Positions 18,084-27,123 of a stretch of 64,000 nt of DNA are shown here, one piece after another. The translations under genes were made by a program, and so were the position numbers. The first letter of the stretch is position 1. Each line of letters starts with the position of its first letter. Source of the DNA: Thiomicrorhabdus sp965602805 (GTDB lineage Bacteria; Pseudomonadota; Gammaproteobacteria; Thiomicrospirales; Thiomicrospiraceae); the NCBI GenBank assembly GCA_965602805.1, contig CBFCZK010000001.1, positions 248,001 to 312,000 of the forward strand, written 5' to 3'. The notes under the pieces were generated by a model. That model worked only from the letters and a program-made list of their open reading frames with translations, was not told the origin of the DNA and made no database searches.

Positions 18084-18218
18084 CTATTTACGCATATTAT
18101 TTTTGTCTGCAAACCAATTGAACCTGAATCCCTAAGTTAACCAGGCCTGGTCAAAACCAGCGGTGACTCAATTTGATTAATTTAGGGATTCAGGTTTCAG
18201 TCAATCAGTTGTAAATAG
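18084..18218 (+). promoter_or_regulatory. Long structured pnp leader, candidate RNase III/PNPase autoregulation site
   Basis: An outer stem pairs CTATTTAC (18084-18091) with GTAAATAG (18211-18218). An inner stem pairs AACCTGAATCCCTAA (18121-18135) exactly with 18182-18196. The loop side carries a copy of the repeat palindrome (18138-18153). It lies between the rpsO terminator and pnp. In E. coli the pnp leader forms an RNase III-cleaved hairpin used by PNPase to control its own mRNA; position and shape suggest the same here, but the sequence itself is not conserved, so this is inference. Confidence 0.65.
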
Positions 18219-18261
18219 TCGATTGAATAAATGAAACCGATAAAAAATTAAAGGAATATCC

Positions 18262-20352
18262 ATGGCTAAGATTACCAAGTCATTCCAGTACGGAAACCAT
18301 GAAGTTACACTAGAAACTGGTGAAATCGCTCGTCAAGCAGACGGTGCAGTTATGATCGGAATGGGAAATACCCGAATTCTAGTGACTGTTGTAGCTGTTA
18401 AAACAGCCAAAGAAGGTCAAGAGTTCTTCCCTTTGACGGTTAACTATCAAGAGAAAGCCTATTCGGCAGGGAAAATTCCGGGTGGTTTCTTAAAGCGTGA
18501 AGCGCGTCCTTCTGACAAGGAAACGTTAACGTCGCGTTTGATTGACCGTCCTATTCGTCCTTTGTTCCCTAAGGGATTCAAAAACGAAGTGCAGGTTATT
18601 GCGCAAGTGGTTGCCTTAGACCCTGAAGTAGGAACTGAAGTTGCTGCGATGCTAGGAACGTCTGCGGCATTAGCCGTCTCTGGTGTTCCTTTTGCAGGTC
18701 CACTAGGTGCTGCGATTGTCGGTTACCGTAATGATGAGTATTTATTGAACCCGTCACCAGAAAACCTTCAAATATCTGACTTAGAATTAAGTGTTGCCGG
18801 TACGGCGGATGCGGTTCTAATGGTTGAGTCGGAAGCGGCAGAGCTTTCTGAAGAGATCATGTTAGGTGCAGTCATGTTTGGTCATGCGCAGATGCAAGTT
18901 GCGATTAGTGCAATTGCCGAATTTGCTGCTGAAGTCGGTAAACCAGTGTGGGATTGGCAAGCGCAAGCAACCAATGTTGATTTGGAGTCTGCTGTATACG
19001 ATTTAGTACGTCCTGAAGTAGAAGTCGCTTATAGCACTGCGGACAAAATGGATCGTAATACTGTATTAGATGCCGCTAAAGCCAGAGCGATGGAAGTCTT
19101 AACGGATTCTGAAAGCAATCCAACTGGCTTCGCAGCGAAAGACATTCATAACGCCTTTGGTAAACTTCAAAAAGAGATTGTTCGTGGTCGTGTTATTGCT
19201 GGTGAGCCGCGTATTGATGGTCGTGATACCAAAACCGTTCGTCAAGTTACTTGTCGTGTCGGTGTACTGCCTCAGGTGCATGGTTCAGCGCTATTCACTC
19301 GTGGTGAAACGCAAGCATTGGTTGTCACTACGCTTGGAACGGAAAGAGACGCTAAGATTGTTGATGATCTAGCCGGTTCTTACCAAGATCGTTTCATGTT
19401 GCACTATAACTTTCCTCCGTTCTCAGTAGGTGAGTGTGGTCGTGTTGGTATGCCTGGTCGTCGTGAGATTGGTCATGGTATGTTGGCTCGTCGTGGTGTT
19501 GCTGCTTTACTACCAACCGCTGAAGAGTTCCCGTACACCATTCGTGTCGTATCTGAAATCACTGAATCTAACGGTTCAAGTTCAATGGCATCGGTTTGTG
19601 GTACTTCAATGTCATTGATGCACGCAGGTGTGCCAATTGCAGCGCCTATCGCGGGTATTGCGATGGGTCTGATTAAAGAAGAGGCTGGTTTTGCAGTATT
19701 GTCTGATATCTTAGGTGACGAAGATTACCTAGGCGACATGGACTTTAAAGTGGCTGGTACAGAGCAAGGTGTTACGGCTTTACAGATGGATATCAAAATC
19801 ACCGGTATCACTGAAGAGATTATGCATCTCGCATTAGATCAAGCTAAAGCAGGTCGTTTGACGATCTTAGAGTCTATGGCTGAAGCGATTAGTACTTCTA
19901 ATACAGGTGTTGCAACCACAGCGCCTCGTTTCTTTATGGTGAAAGTTAAGCCTGAGAAAGTACGTGAAATCATTGGTAAAGGTGGCGCGACGATTCGTTC
20001 GATTACCGAAGAAACCGGTTGTGTCATTGAAATTGATGACGAAGGTAACGTTAAAATTGCTGCAAAAGATGATGAATCTGCTAATGCCGCTAAAGCGCGT
20101 ATCGCTGAACTTACGGTTGAGCCTGAAATCGGCGCAACCTACGATGCAGTTGTTAAGAAGATTGTTGATTTCGGTGCATTTGTTGCCTATATGCCTGGTC
20201 GTGAAGGCCTAGTTCACGTTTCTCAGATTGCTGATGAGCGTGTAGAAAACGTTGAAGATTACCTGAAAGAAGGTCAAGAGATTCGCGTTAAGCTAACGGA
20301 AGTTGATAAGCAAGGACGAGTCAAACTTTCAATGAAAGAAGCAGATAAATAA
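18262..20352 (+). CDS. pnp: Polyribonucleotide nucleotidyltransferase (PNPase)
   Basis: A 3'-5' phosphorolytic exoribonuclease of the RNA degradosome, 696 residues. Two RNase PH domains flank a helical linker, followed by the KH domain (VREIIGKGGATIRSITEET, about residues 560-580) and an S1 domain (VKKIVDFGAFVAYMPGREGLVH, about 630-650). The second core domain carries GRREIGHGMLARR. A good ribosome-binding site precedes ATG 18262. It lies after rpsO behind a long hairpin leader, so control by RNase III and PNPase itself is plausible. Confidence 0.98.
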   Translation: MAKITKSFQYGNHEVTLETGEIARQADGAVMIGMGNTRILVTVVAVKTAKEGQEFFPLTVNYQEKAYSAGKIPGGFLKREARPSDKETLTSRLIDRPIRPLFPKGFKNEVQVIAQVVALDPEVGTEVAAMLGTSAALAVSGVPFAGPLGAAIVGYRNDEYLLNPSPENLQISDLELSVAGTADAVLMVESEAAELSEEIMLGAVMFGHAQMQVAISAIAEFAAEVGKPVWDWQAQATNVDLESAVYDLVRPEVEVAYSTADKMDRNTVLDAAKARAMEVLTDSESNPTGFAAKDIHNAFGKLQKEIVRGRVIAGEPRIDGRDTKTVRQVTCRVGVLPQVHGSALFTRGETQALVVTTLGTERDAKIVDDLAGSYQDRFMLHYNFPPFSVGECGRVGMPGRREIGHGMLARRGVAALLPTAEEFPYTIRVVSEITESNGSSSMASVCGTSMSLMHAGVPIAAPIAGIAMGLIKEEAGFAVLSDILGDEDYLGDMDFKVAGTEQGVTALQMDIKITGITEEIMHLALDQAKAGRLTILESMAEAISTSNTGVATTAPRFFMVKVKPEKVREIIGKGGATIRSITEETGCVIEIDDEGNVKIAAKDDESANAAKARIAELTVEPEIGATYDAVVKKIVDFGAFVAYMPGREGLVHVSQIADERVENVEDYLKEGQEIRVKLTEVDKQGRVKLSMKEADK

Positions 20353-20357
20353 TTTTT

Positions 20358-20473
20358 AGCGTTCATATCACCTTTCAAACAGCCCATTTCTGCGTTAAAA
20401 AATGGACGTGTACAATTTACACTCTCATTTTTCGCCTTGAACTGAACTGTTTTAGAGGCAATCTGAATCGCTA
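20358..20473. repeat. Covarying inverted-repeat element after pnp
   Basis: Starts 5 bases after the pnp stop. Left end and right end are imperfect inverted repeats of about 30 bases. The core has CTGCGTT, then AAAAATG paired with CATTTTT and GTGTA paired with TACAC, then GCCTTGAACTGAACTG. Same family as 17144-17356 and 25355-25472. Confidence 0.75.
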
Positions 20474-20487
20474 AAAAGCGATGATGA

Positions 20488-20512
20488 GGCCATTTAATAA
20501 TGGCCTTTTTTA
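20488..20512 (+). terminator. Intrinsic terminator after pnp
   Basis: AGGCCAT and ATGGCCT pair around TTAATA'-like loop sequence, followed by a T run. Confidence 0.85.
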
Positions 20513-20666
20513 TAGTTGAATTATTAATTTTTACACCCATTAATTAAAGATAATCTAAATTCTTTACAGAGTTTTTTGCATAAAAATTTTACTTAGGAAT
20601 TCAATTCTAAAGCTGAATTAATACGCAAAGCACTCTGCAACCGTCTTACTAAAATTGGAAGAATAC

Positions 20667-23588
20667 ATGTCTAAAGCGCATCCAGCATTTGAATACATTG
20701 GTCAACATACAATCGATTCTTTGAATCTAACGGTAGAGCATTATCAGCATAAAGTGACGGGTGCAACGCACTATCACTTGGCGGCAGATGATCCACAGAA
20801 TGTCTTTTTAGTGGCCCTAAGAACCGTACCAATGGACTCAACAGGTGTGGCGCATATCTTAGAGCATACTACGTTGTGTGGCAGTGAGAAATATCCTGTG
20901 CGTGACCCGTTCTTTATGATGATTCGTCGTTCTCTAAACACCTTTATGAATGCGTTTACCTCCAGTGATTGGACGGCTTATCCGTTTGCGACTGAGAATA
21001 GAAAGGACTTTAAAAATCTATTGCAAGTCTATATGGATGCAGTATTTTTCCCGAAACTAGATGTTTTAGACTTCGCGCAAGAAGGTCACCGTTTTGAATT
21101 TGAAGAGATGACCAATTCAGAATCGCCTTTAACTTATAAAGGAGTGGTTTTTAATGAGATGAAGGGCGCGATGAGTTCGCCTATCTCGACTTTGTGGCAG
21201 GCTTTTTCGGCGGAGTTATATCCAACCAATACCTATCACTATAACAGTGGTGGTGAGCCGGAAGACATTCCTGATTTAACGCATCAGCAGTTGGTTGATT
21301 TCCACAAAAATCATTATCATCCATCAAATTCAGTCTTTATGACTTACGGCGATATTCCGGCTCTGCAACATCAGACTGATTTTGAAACCTTGGCATTGGC
21401 TTCTTTTAAAGACACGGTTAAGCAAGTGCATGTGGGTATTGAGCAACGCATGACTCAACCTAAAATCGTCAATGCCTCTTATGCGTTAGATGAAGAAGAC
21501 GTTCAAAGCAAAACGCACATTGTCTTGGGTTGGTTACTCGGTGAGAACAAAGATCCTATTGAAGTCTTAAAAGGTCACTTGTTGTCTGCGGTGTTACTGG
21601 ATAACAGTGCCTCGCCATTACGTATGGCATTAGAGGACTGTGAATTTTCGACAGCGCCTTCGCCATTGTGTGGTTTTGAAGAGTCGAATAAAGAGATGGC
21701 ATTTGTCGTTGGTGTACAAGGTTCGGAAACCGAACATGCGCAAGCCGTAGAAGATTTGATTTTGAATGAACTGCAACGCATTATCGATGAGGGTGTTGAG
21801 CAATCGCAAGTGGATGCGATGTTACATCAACTAGAGCTTTCTCAACGTGAAGTTGGTGGTGATAGCTATCCGTATGGCTTGCAGTTGATTCTGCACTCTT
21901 TGCCTGGCGCACTGCATGAAGGTGATCCGATTGCATTATTAGACACGGATCAAGCGCTTAAGACATTAGAAGCAGAAGTTAAAGACCCGCAGTTTATACC
22001 AGGCCTGGTCAAGTCACTGTTATTGGATAATCCGCATCGAGTGCGTTTAACCATGCAGCCAGATACCGAGTTATCGGCCAAAAAAGACCAAGCAGAAAAA
22101 GATAAATTAGCCGCCATTCAAGCCAAATTAACCGATGCCGAAAAACAGGCCATTATTGATCAAGCGGTGGCGTTAGACAAACGTCAGGCAGAGATTGATG
22201 ACCCTGATATTTTGCCAGAAGTGACTAAGGACGATATTCCAGAAACCATTAAAAGTTATAAAGCTGAACATTCAATGGTCGGCGCAGTGCCAGTGACCAG
22301 TTATGAGTGCGGCAGTAACGGCATTACCTATGAGCAGGTGATTATTGATCTACCGGCTTTGACCGATTCTGAAAAAGCCTTAATGCCTTTATTCAATAGC
22401 TGTTTCACAGAAGTCGGCAGTGGCGGTCGTGACTATCTTGAAACCCAGTCGCATCATGCTGAAATTTCTGGTGGCATCTCGGCGCGTTCATCCGTGCACT
22501 CTAAGTTACAAGCACCTGATAGCTGTCACAGCCACTTTATCTTGTCTTCTAAGGCATTGAACAGCAATCAGGCCGCAATGGCGGGATTGATTGAAGAAAC
22601 GCTGTATACCGCGCGTTTTGATGAAACGGCGCGTCTAAAAGATTTAATCGGTCAAATCCGCGCTTCTGTCGATCATGGCATTACTGGTAATGGTCATGGT
22701 TTAGCTATGATGGCGGCGACGCAAAACTTTACCCCAGCGGCACAATGGAACTTCCAACGTTCTGGTTTCGCGGGTATTCAGTACATCAAAACCTTAAATG
22801 ATGATTTACAGGCATCAGATGAAGCACTTGAAAGCTTTGCAGAGGGTTTAGATGACATTAAAACCAAGCTTTGCAAAGCCCCTAAGCAAGCCTTGGTGAT
22901 TAGTGATGAAGCCGGTCTATCGAGTGCTTTCAGTGGTTTAGAAAAACAGTGGCCAGCGCTGAGCATGTCGAGCACCGAAGATACGCAGCTTGCCATTAAA
23001 GCGACGCAACAACCAATCAATCAGGCCTGGGTCACCAGCACGCAAGTGAACTTCTGCGCTATGGCTTATCCAGCCGTCATGGCCGACCATGAAGATGCCC
23101 CTAAACTGGCCGTATTAGGTGCCTGTTTACGTAATGGTTTCTTGCACTCCATTATTCGTGAGAAGGGTGGCGCTTACGGTGGTGGTGCAAGCTATAACTC
23201 CGAAGCCAGCGCGTTTGTCTTCTACTCTTACCGTGATCCACGCCTATTAGAAACCTATGAAGATTTCAAACTGGCGAAAGATTGGTTAATGAGTTCAGAA
23301 GCGACGCAAGCGAAAGTCGATGAAGCGATTCTGAATGTTATCAGTGCCATGGATAAGCCAGGTTCACCGTCAGGTGAAGTCAAAAAGGCCTTCTACCAAG
23401 GTTTGTATGGCCGTACTTTAGACGTGCGTATGGCTTACCGTCATGGTGTGATTTCAACGACGCTAGATGACTTACGTGTTGTGGCAGATCGTTATCTAAG
23501 TAGCGATAATGCTTCTTCGGTAGTCTTAACGAATGCCGGTGGTGCTGAGTTATTGGCAGACACTGATTTTGAAATCATTACGCTTTAA
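20667..23588 (+). CDS. M16C zinc metallopeptidase (presequence protease / insulinase type)
   Basis: A 973-residue peptidase of the M16C family (PreP-like), which degrades oligopeptides inside a closed chamber of two halves. The inverted zinc motif HILEH is near residue 70, followed by TTLCGSEKYPVRDPFF, and the downstream glutamate region VVFNEMKGAMSSP is present. The second half has the usual Arg/Tyr region (GGAYGGGASY). ATG 20667 has GGAAG at good spacing; the open frame's earlier TTG is less likely. A palindrome copy is translated as Pro-Gly-Leu-Val at 21998-22009. Probably cytoplasmic, since no signal peptide is seen. Confidence 0.9.
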   Translation: MSKAHPAFEYIGQHTIDSLNLTVEHYQHKVTGATHYHLAADDPQNVFLVALRTVPMDSTGVAHILEHTTLCGSEKYPVRDPFFMMIRRSLNTFMNAFTSSDWTAYPFATENRKDFKNLLQVYMDAVFFPKLDVLDFAQEGHRFEFEEMTNSESPLTYKGVVFNEMKGAMSSPISTLWQAFSAELYPTNTYHYNSGGEPEDIPDLTHQQLVDFHKNHYHPSNSVFMTYGDIPALQHQTDFETLALASFKDTVKQVHVGIEQRMTQPKIVNASYALDEEDVQSKTHIVLGWLLGENKDPIEVLKGHLLSAVLLDNSASPLRMALEDCEFSTAPSPLCGFEESNKEMAFVVGVQGSETEHAQAVEDLILNELQRIIDEGVEQSQVDAMLHQLELSQREVGGDSYPYGLQLILHSLPGALHEGDPIALLDTDQALKTLEAEVKDPQFIPGLVKSLLLDNPHRVRLTMQPDTELSAKKDQAEKDKLAAIQAKLTDAEKQAIIDQAVALDKRQAEIDDPDILPEVTKDDIPETIKSYKAEHSMVGAVPVTSYECGSNGITYEQVIIDLPALTDSEKALMPLFNSCFTEVGSGGRDYLETQSHHAEISGGISARSSVHSKLQAPDSCHSHFILSSKALNSNQAAMAGLIEETLYTARFDETARLKDLIGQIRASVDHGITGNGHGLAMMAATQNFTPAAQWNFQRSGFAGIQYIKTLNDDLQASDEALESFAEGLDDIKTKLCKAPKQALVISDEAGLSSAFSGLEKQWPALSMSSTEDTQLAIKATQQPINQAWVTSTQVNFCAMAYPAVMADHEDAPKLAVLGACLRNGFLHSIIREKGGAYGGGASYNSEASAFVFYSYRDPRLLETYEDFKLAKDWLMSSEATQAKVDEAILNVISAMDKPGSPSGEVKKAFYQGLYGRTLDVRMAYRHGVISTTLDDLRVVADRYLSSDNASSVVLTNAGGAELLADTDFEIITL

Positions 23589-23616
23589 TTTTTGCTGTCT
23601 TAATAACGGATAAAAC

Positions 23617-23964
23617 ATGCCTCATATCATTATTGAATACAGCCAAGACAGCCTTCCATCGACCAAACTGAAAAGTTGGGTGGATGGGGCATTTGAAGCG
23701 GTTAAAGCAACGGGTTTGTTTAATACAGACAATATCAAGGTGCGCGCGCATCCGGTGATGGATTATCGTTTGGGTTTGCCTAATTCTGGTTTTATACACG
23801 TGATGTGCCGAATTCACTCTGGTAAAATGGATGTTCAAAAACTGTTACTTAGCCAGAGTTTATTGGTCTCATTACAAAACGGTTTAAGCGAAGCAGTCGT
23901 GATTACGGTAGAAGTGGTTGAGATGGATGAAATGAGTTATTCTAAAAAAGTGTTGTCTATTTAA
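23617..23964 (+). CDS. CHMI-like tautomerase (5-carboxymethyl-2-hydroxymuconate isomerase family)
   Basis: A 115-residue protein of the tautomerase superfamily, with Pro2 directly after the initiator Met (MPHIIIEYS), the residue that acts as catalytic base in these enzymes. The family's known member isomerises an intermediate of homoprotocatechuate breakdown, but no other genes of that pathway are near, so the native substrate is open. It follows the M16C gene by 28 bases and likely shares its transcript. It ends before a bidirectional terminator. Confidence 0.8.
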   Translation: MPHIIIEYSQDSLPSTKLKSWVDGAFEAVKATGLFNTDNIKVRAHPVMDYRLGLPNSGFIHVMCRIHSGKMDVQKLLLSQSLLVSLQNGLSEAVVITVEVVEMDEMSYSKKVLSI

Positions 23965-24028
23965 GGCGGGGGTTTTGAGGCTGAAATTTAATTCGAGATT
24001 CGGTCAGTTCGCCAAATCGTCCAAAGTA

Positions 24029-24055
24029 AAAAGGGGAACTATATTCCCCTTTTTT
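24029..24055. terminator. Bidirectional terminator between converging genes
   Basis: AAAAAGGGGAA and TTCCCCTTTTT pair around a short CTATA loop, with an A run on one side and a T run on the other, so it can stop transcription from both strands. Confidence 0.88.
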
Positions 24056-24078
24056 ATGTCTGCTCTTTACTCAATAAA

Positions 24079-25248
24079 TTACTCAATAAAGACCAAGTAC
24101 TGTAACTTCCACAAATCAAACAATAGTTTGATATTCCCTTCATTGTCGCCCGATAACATCAGCTCATCTTGCGTTAGGTAAGATTGGTTGGCTAACTTCG
24201 CGATAAAGTCATTGCTCGCCCCAAAAGTGTCCCAAATCGCGCCATTGATATACAGCAAAGTATTGTCATTGACTTGAGTGTAAGCAAAACGACAAACCGG
24301 GTCTTTGACCAGGCCTGGTTCAACTTGCATCGCGCCCATGAAATCTTCAATATCAGGCGTTTCTTCTTCGGTCAGAGGTTCTGGTAGCTGTTGTGCCGCC
24401 ACTGAGTCGAGTTGAGTCGCAAAACGGCCAAACCAAGTTTTCATCAAGTCTTTATCGTCCAAGACACTTTTCAGTAAGGCTTGAGCCTGTTCACTGGCCG
24501 CATCGGTAATTTCACCTGGGTTTAAACCTTCCGTCCAAGTCGGGTCGATATACAGATCTTTAAAACTGCCCATCTCAGATAGGTGGTCGCCAAAGCTATC
24601 CCAAAGCTCTTGCCCGCGATAAGTACGGTAACCAATCGAATAGGTCATGCACTCGTCATCCAGCGCCACTCCGTGATGTCCCCATTTAGGCGGAATATAC
24701 AGGATATCGCCTTTTTCAAAGACAAAGTCATCTTCAATTTTAAAGGTTTCCATCAGACGTAAATCAACGCCTTGAATATAGTTATCGACAGTGCAGTCTT
24801 GAGAGGTTAAGGTCCATTGACGTTTACCCGCAGCTTGCAATAAAAACACATCGTAATGATCGAAATGTGGGCCGACATTACCGCCTTTGGTGGCGTAACT
24901 GATCATAATGTCGTCAATACGCCAGCGCGGTAAAAAATCAAAGTCATTCAAAATATCAGTGACTTCTGGCACTAAACGATCCATACCTTGAATCAATAGT
25001 GTCCAGTTACTGTCCGGCAGACCTTGATAAGTCTCTTCGGTAAACGGACCTTTTAAAAGCTGATAATCCTTTTCGCCATTCTGAATCACAATGCGGCTTT
25101 CAACTTCTTCCTCTAAAGACAAACCACCCAGTTCTTCGGCAGATACTGGCGACTCAAAATCAGGCAGGGCGTTACGAATGACTAATGGCTTCTTCTGCCA
25201 GAATTCATTCAAAAAGGTTTTTAAATCAGTGTCATTAAATTGAATCAT
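24079..25248 (-). CDS. roxA: Ribosomal protein uL16 arginine hydroxylase (cupin/JmjC oxygenase)
   Basis: A 389-residue 2-oxoglutarate/Fe(II) oxygenase of the YcfD/RoxA family, which hydroxylates an arginine of ribosomal protein L16 in E. coli. The iron-binding triad is visible: H128 and D130 in GPHFDHYDVF and a distal His at 191/192 in PKWGHHGVAL. The C-terminal dimerisation and winged-helix part is full length. A repeat palindrome copy is translated as Pro-Gly-Leu-Val at 24308-24319. It lies downstream of purB on the same strand, with a terminator in between. Confidence 0.93.
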   Translation of the reverse strand: MIQFNDTDLKTFLNEFWQKKPLVIRNALPDFESPVSAEELGGLSLEEEVESRIVIQNGEKDYQLLKGPFTEETYQGLPDSNWTLLIQGMDRLVPEVTDILNDFDFLPRWRIDDIMISYATKGGNVGPHFDHYDVFLLQAAGKRQWTLTSQDCTVDNYIQGVDLRLMETFKIEDDFVFEKGDILYIPPKWGHHGVALDDECMTYSIGYRTYRGQELWDSFGDHLSEMGSFKDLYIDPTWTEGLNPGEITDAASEQAQALLKSVLDDKDLMKTWFGRFATQLDSVAAQQLPEPLTEEETPDIEDFMGAMQVEPGLVKDPVCRFAYTQVNDNTLLYINGAIWDTFGASNDFIAKLANQSYLTQDELMLSGDNEGNIKLLFDLWKLQYLVFIE

Positions 25249-25284
25249 CAGGATTTCTCATTCAAATGGTGTGTTGATAAAACA

Positions 25285-25332
25285 AATAAAAAACCCACCA
25301 AACCTATTTGACCAGGCCTGGTGGGTTTTAAA
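25285..25332 (-). terminator. Intrinsic terminator downstream of purB using a repeat palindrome
   Basis: Read on the minus strand, AAAACCCACCA pairs with TGGTGGGTTTT and a T run follows. The ACCAGGCCTGGT palindrome (25311-25322) is part of the stem and loop. Confidence 0.82.
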
Positions 25333-25354
25333 ATCTTTTAAACTAGGATATTAA

Positions 25355-25472
25355 TAGCGCTTCAGATTGCGCTTGAAATGGTGTGAATTCAAGGCAAGAA
25401 AAGGGCGCGTACAAGTGTACGCAACCGTTCCTAACGAAGAAGTCGCCCATTTAAGGCGTGAGCTGATTGCTA
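25355..25472. repeat. Covarying inverted-repeat element after purB
   Basis: Abuts the purB stop codon. On the minus strand it reads CTTCGTTAGGAACG, a stem GCGTACACTTGTACGC, then TTGCCTTGAA and a right end AATCTGAAGCGC that pairs with the left end. It is the fourth copy of the family seen at 17144 and 20358, oriented with its upstream gene as in those cases. Confidence 0.72.
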
Positions 25473-26873
25473 TTAACGACCTTTTAGCATGGTGATTGCT
25501 AACTCTATGTTTTTAGCTTGAGAAGCGGCATTACCAATATAAGAACCAGGCGTCATGTCACGCAACTCTTGCTTCGCTTCTTCTGGAAGACCTTCTAGGC
25601 TATCGACAAAGTTCTGCATGATCTCTTGATTAACGCGCTGACCACGGGTTAAATCTTTTAGCTTTTCATATGGCTTATCAAACCCGTAACGACGCATCAC
25701 TGTTTGAATCGCTTCTGCCAATACTTCCCAGTTTCTGTCCAAGTCATCTGCCATCGCTTGCGCGTTCACTTCTAACTTGCTCAAACCTTTCATAGTCGAC
25801 TGTAAAGAGATAATTGTATGTGCAACACCCACGCCTAGGTTACGTAACACGGTTGAATCCGTTAAGTCACGCTGCCAACGAGAGATAGGTAATTTCATCG
25901 CAAGGTGTTCAAAGATGGCGTTCGCCATACCCAAGTTACCTTCAGAGTTTTCGAAATCAATCGGGTTAACCTTATGCGGCATCGCCGAAGAACCGATTTC
26001 ACCCGCAATGGTTTTTTGCTTGAAGAAACCAACAGAGATATAGCTCCAAACATCACGGTCAAAATCGATGACGATCGTATTGAAACGTGACATAGCGTGG
26101 AAGTACTCAGCGATGTAATCATGTGGTTCAATCTGAGTGGTATATGGGTTCCAAAGCAGCCCTAAGCTCTGTACAAATGTTTCTGATAACTCATACCAGT
26201 TAACATCAGGGTAAGAGGCCAGGTGAGCATTATAGTTACCCGTCGCACCATTGATTTTACCCATGATCTGCACATTCATTAACTGCTTAGCTTGACGCTG
26301 TAAACGGTAAGCAACGTTGGCCCACTCTTTACCCGCCGTCGTTGGAGAAGCAGGCTGACCGTGAGTACGTGCCATCATTGAAATGTCTGCCATCTCAACA
26401 CTCATCTCAACAACACGGTCAATCAGTTTATCCATCTCAGGAATAATGACAAACTCACGTGCATCTTTAAGCATTAACGCATAAGCCAAGTTATTGATAT
26501 CTTCAGAAGTACAAGCAAAATGAACAAACTCAGCAATCGCAAGCAGTTCTTCGTTACCCGTAAAATGCTCTTTAATTAGGTATTCAACCGCTTTCACATC
26601 GTGGTTAGTCGTACGCTCAATCTCTTTAACGCGCTGCGCCATCTCTAACGTGAACTCATCAACCAACTTAAACAAATGCTGTTCAGCTTCTGAACTTAAC
26701 TTAGGGATTTCTGGAAAACCAGGGTGGTTCGCCAACATACGCAACCAAAAAACTTCCACCTTAACGCGGTTTTTAATCAAACCAAATTCACTGAAGATGG
26801 CTTTAAGATTGTCTAAACGTGGGCCATAACGACCATCCACAGGAGAGATTGCGGTTAATTCTGAAAGTTGCAT
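25473..26873 (-). CDS. purB: Adenylosuccinate lyase
   Basis: Acts twice in purine synthesis, releasing fumarate from SAICAR and adenylosuccinate. 466 residues, the usual length for the gammaproteobacterial form. The fumarase/aspartase superfamily signature SSAMPHKVNP is present, as is ARTHGQPASPTT with the catalytic His region. An AAAGGAA precedes ATG. The gene's end touches a structured repeat and then a terminator. Upstream is the non-coding stretch before the integron, so this gene borders the accessory region. Confidence 0.97.
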   Translation of the reverse strand: MQLSELTAISPVDGRYGPRLDNLKAIFSEFGLIKNRVKVEVFWLRMLANHPGFPEIPKLSSEAEQHLFKLVDEFTLEMAQRVKEIERTTNHDVKAVEYLIKEHFTGNEELLAIAEFVHFACTSEDINNLAYALMLKDAREFVIIPEMDKLIDRVVEMSVEMADISMMARTHGQPASPTTAGKEWANVAYRLQRQAKQLMNVQIMGKINGATGNYNAHLASYPDVNWYELSETFVQSLGLLWNPYTTQIEPHDYIAEYFHAMSRFNTIVIDFDRDVWSYISVGFFKQKTIAGEIGSSAMPHKVNPIDFENSEGNLGMANAIFEHLAMKLPISRWQRDLTDSTVLRNLGVGVAHTIISLQSTMKGLSKLEVNAQAMADDLDRNWEVLAEAIQTVMRRYGFDKPYEKLKDLTRGQRVNQEIMQNFVDSLEGLPEEAKQELRDMTPGSYIGNAASQAKNIELAITMLKGR

Positions 26874-27123
26874 AGGTGAAGTTCCTTTAGTGATAAAGTG
26901 CAGTAAATTTAATGGCGCTTATTATAACGTAAATCTAATGTAAAAACCTTCACGCTTTATGAGACATTTGCATGAATAGGGGGAGGGAGTAAGGTGTGTT
27001 CAGCTTTGCCCTTTAGACGTAAGTTAAAAGGGCTCTAATGAGTCAAGTTAACAATATTATAGTCGGTTTGATGTAGTCGAATACAATTAGAGCAGAAGAT
27101 GGGCTAGCGCACACGCCATGTAA

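Noticed and set aside
23022..23033. AGGCCTGGG near 23024 and near 60419
   Set aside because: They match only the 8-base core and lack the ACC/GGT arms, so they were not counted in the palindrome family.
27007..27033. Inverted repeat GCCCTTT...AAAAGGGC after intI
   Set aside because: No T run follows on either strand in the right place, so it was not called as a terminator.
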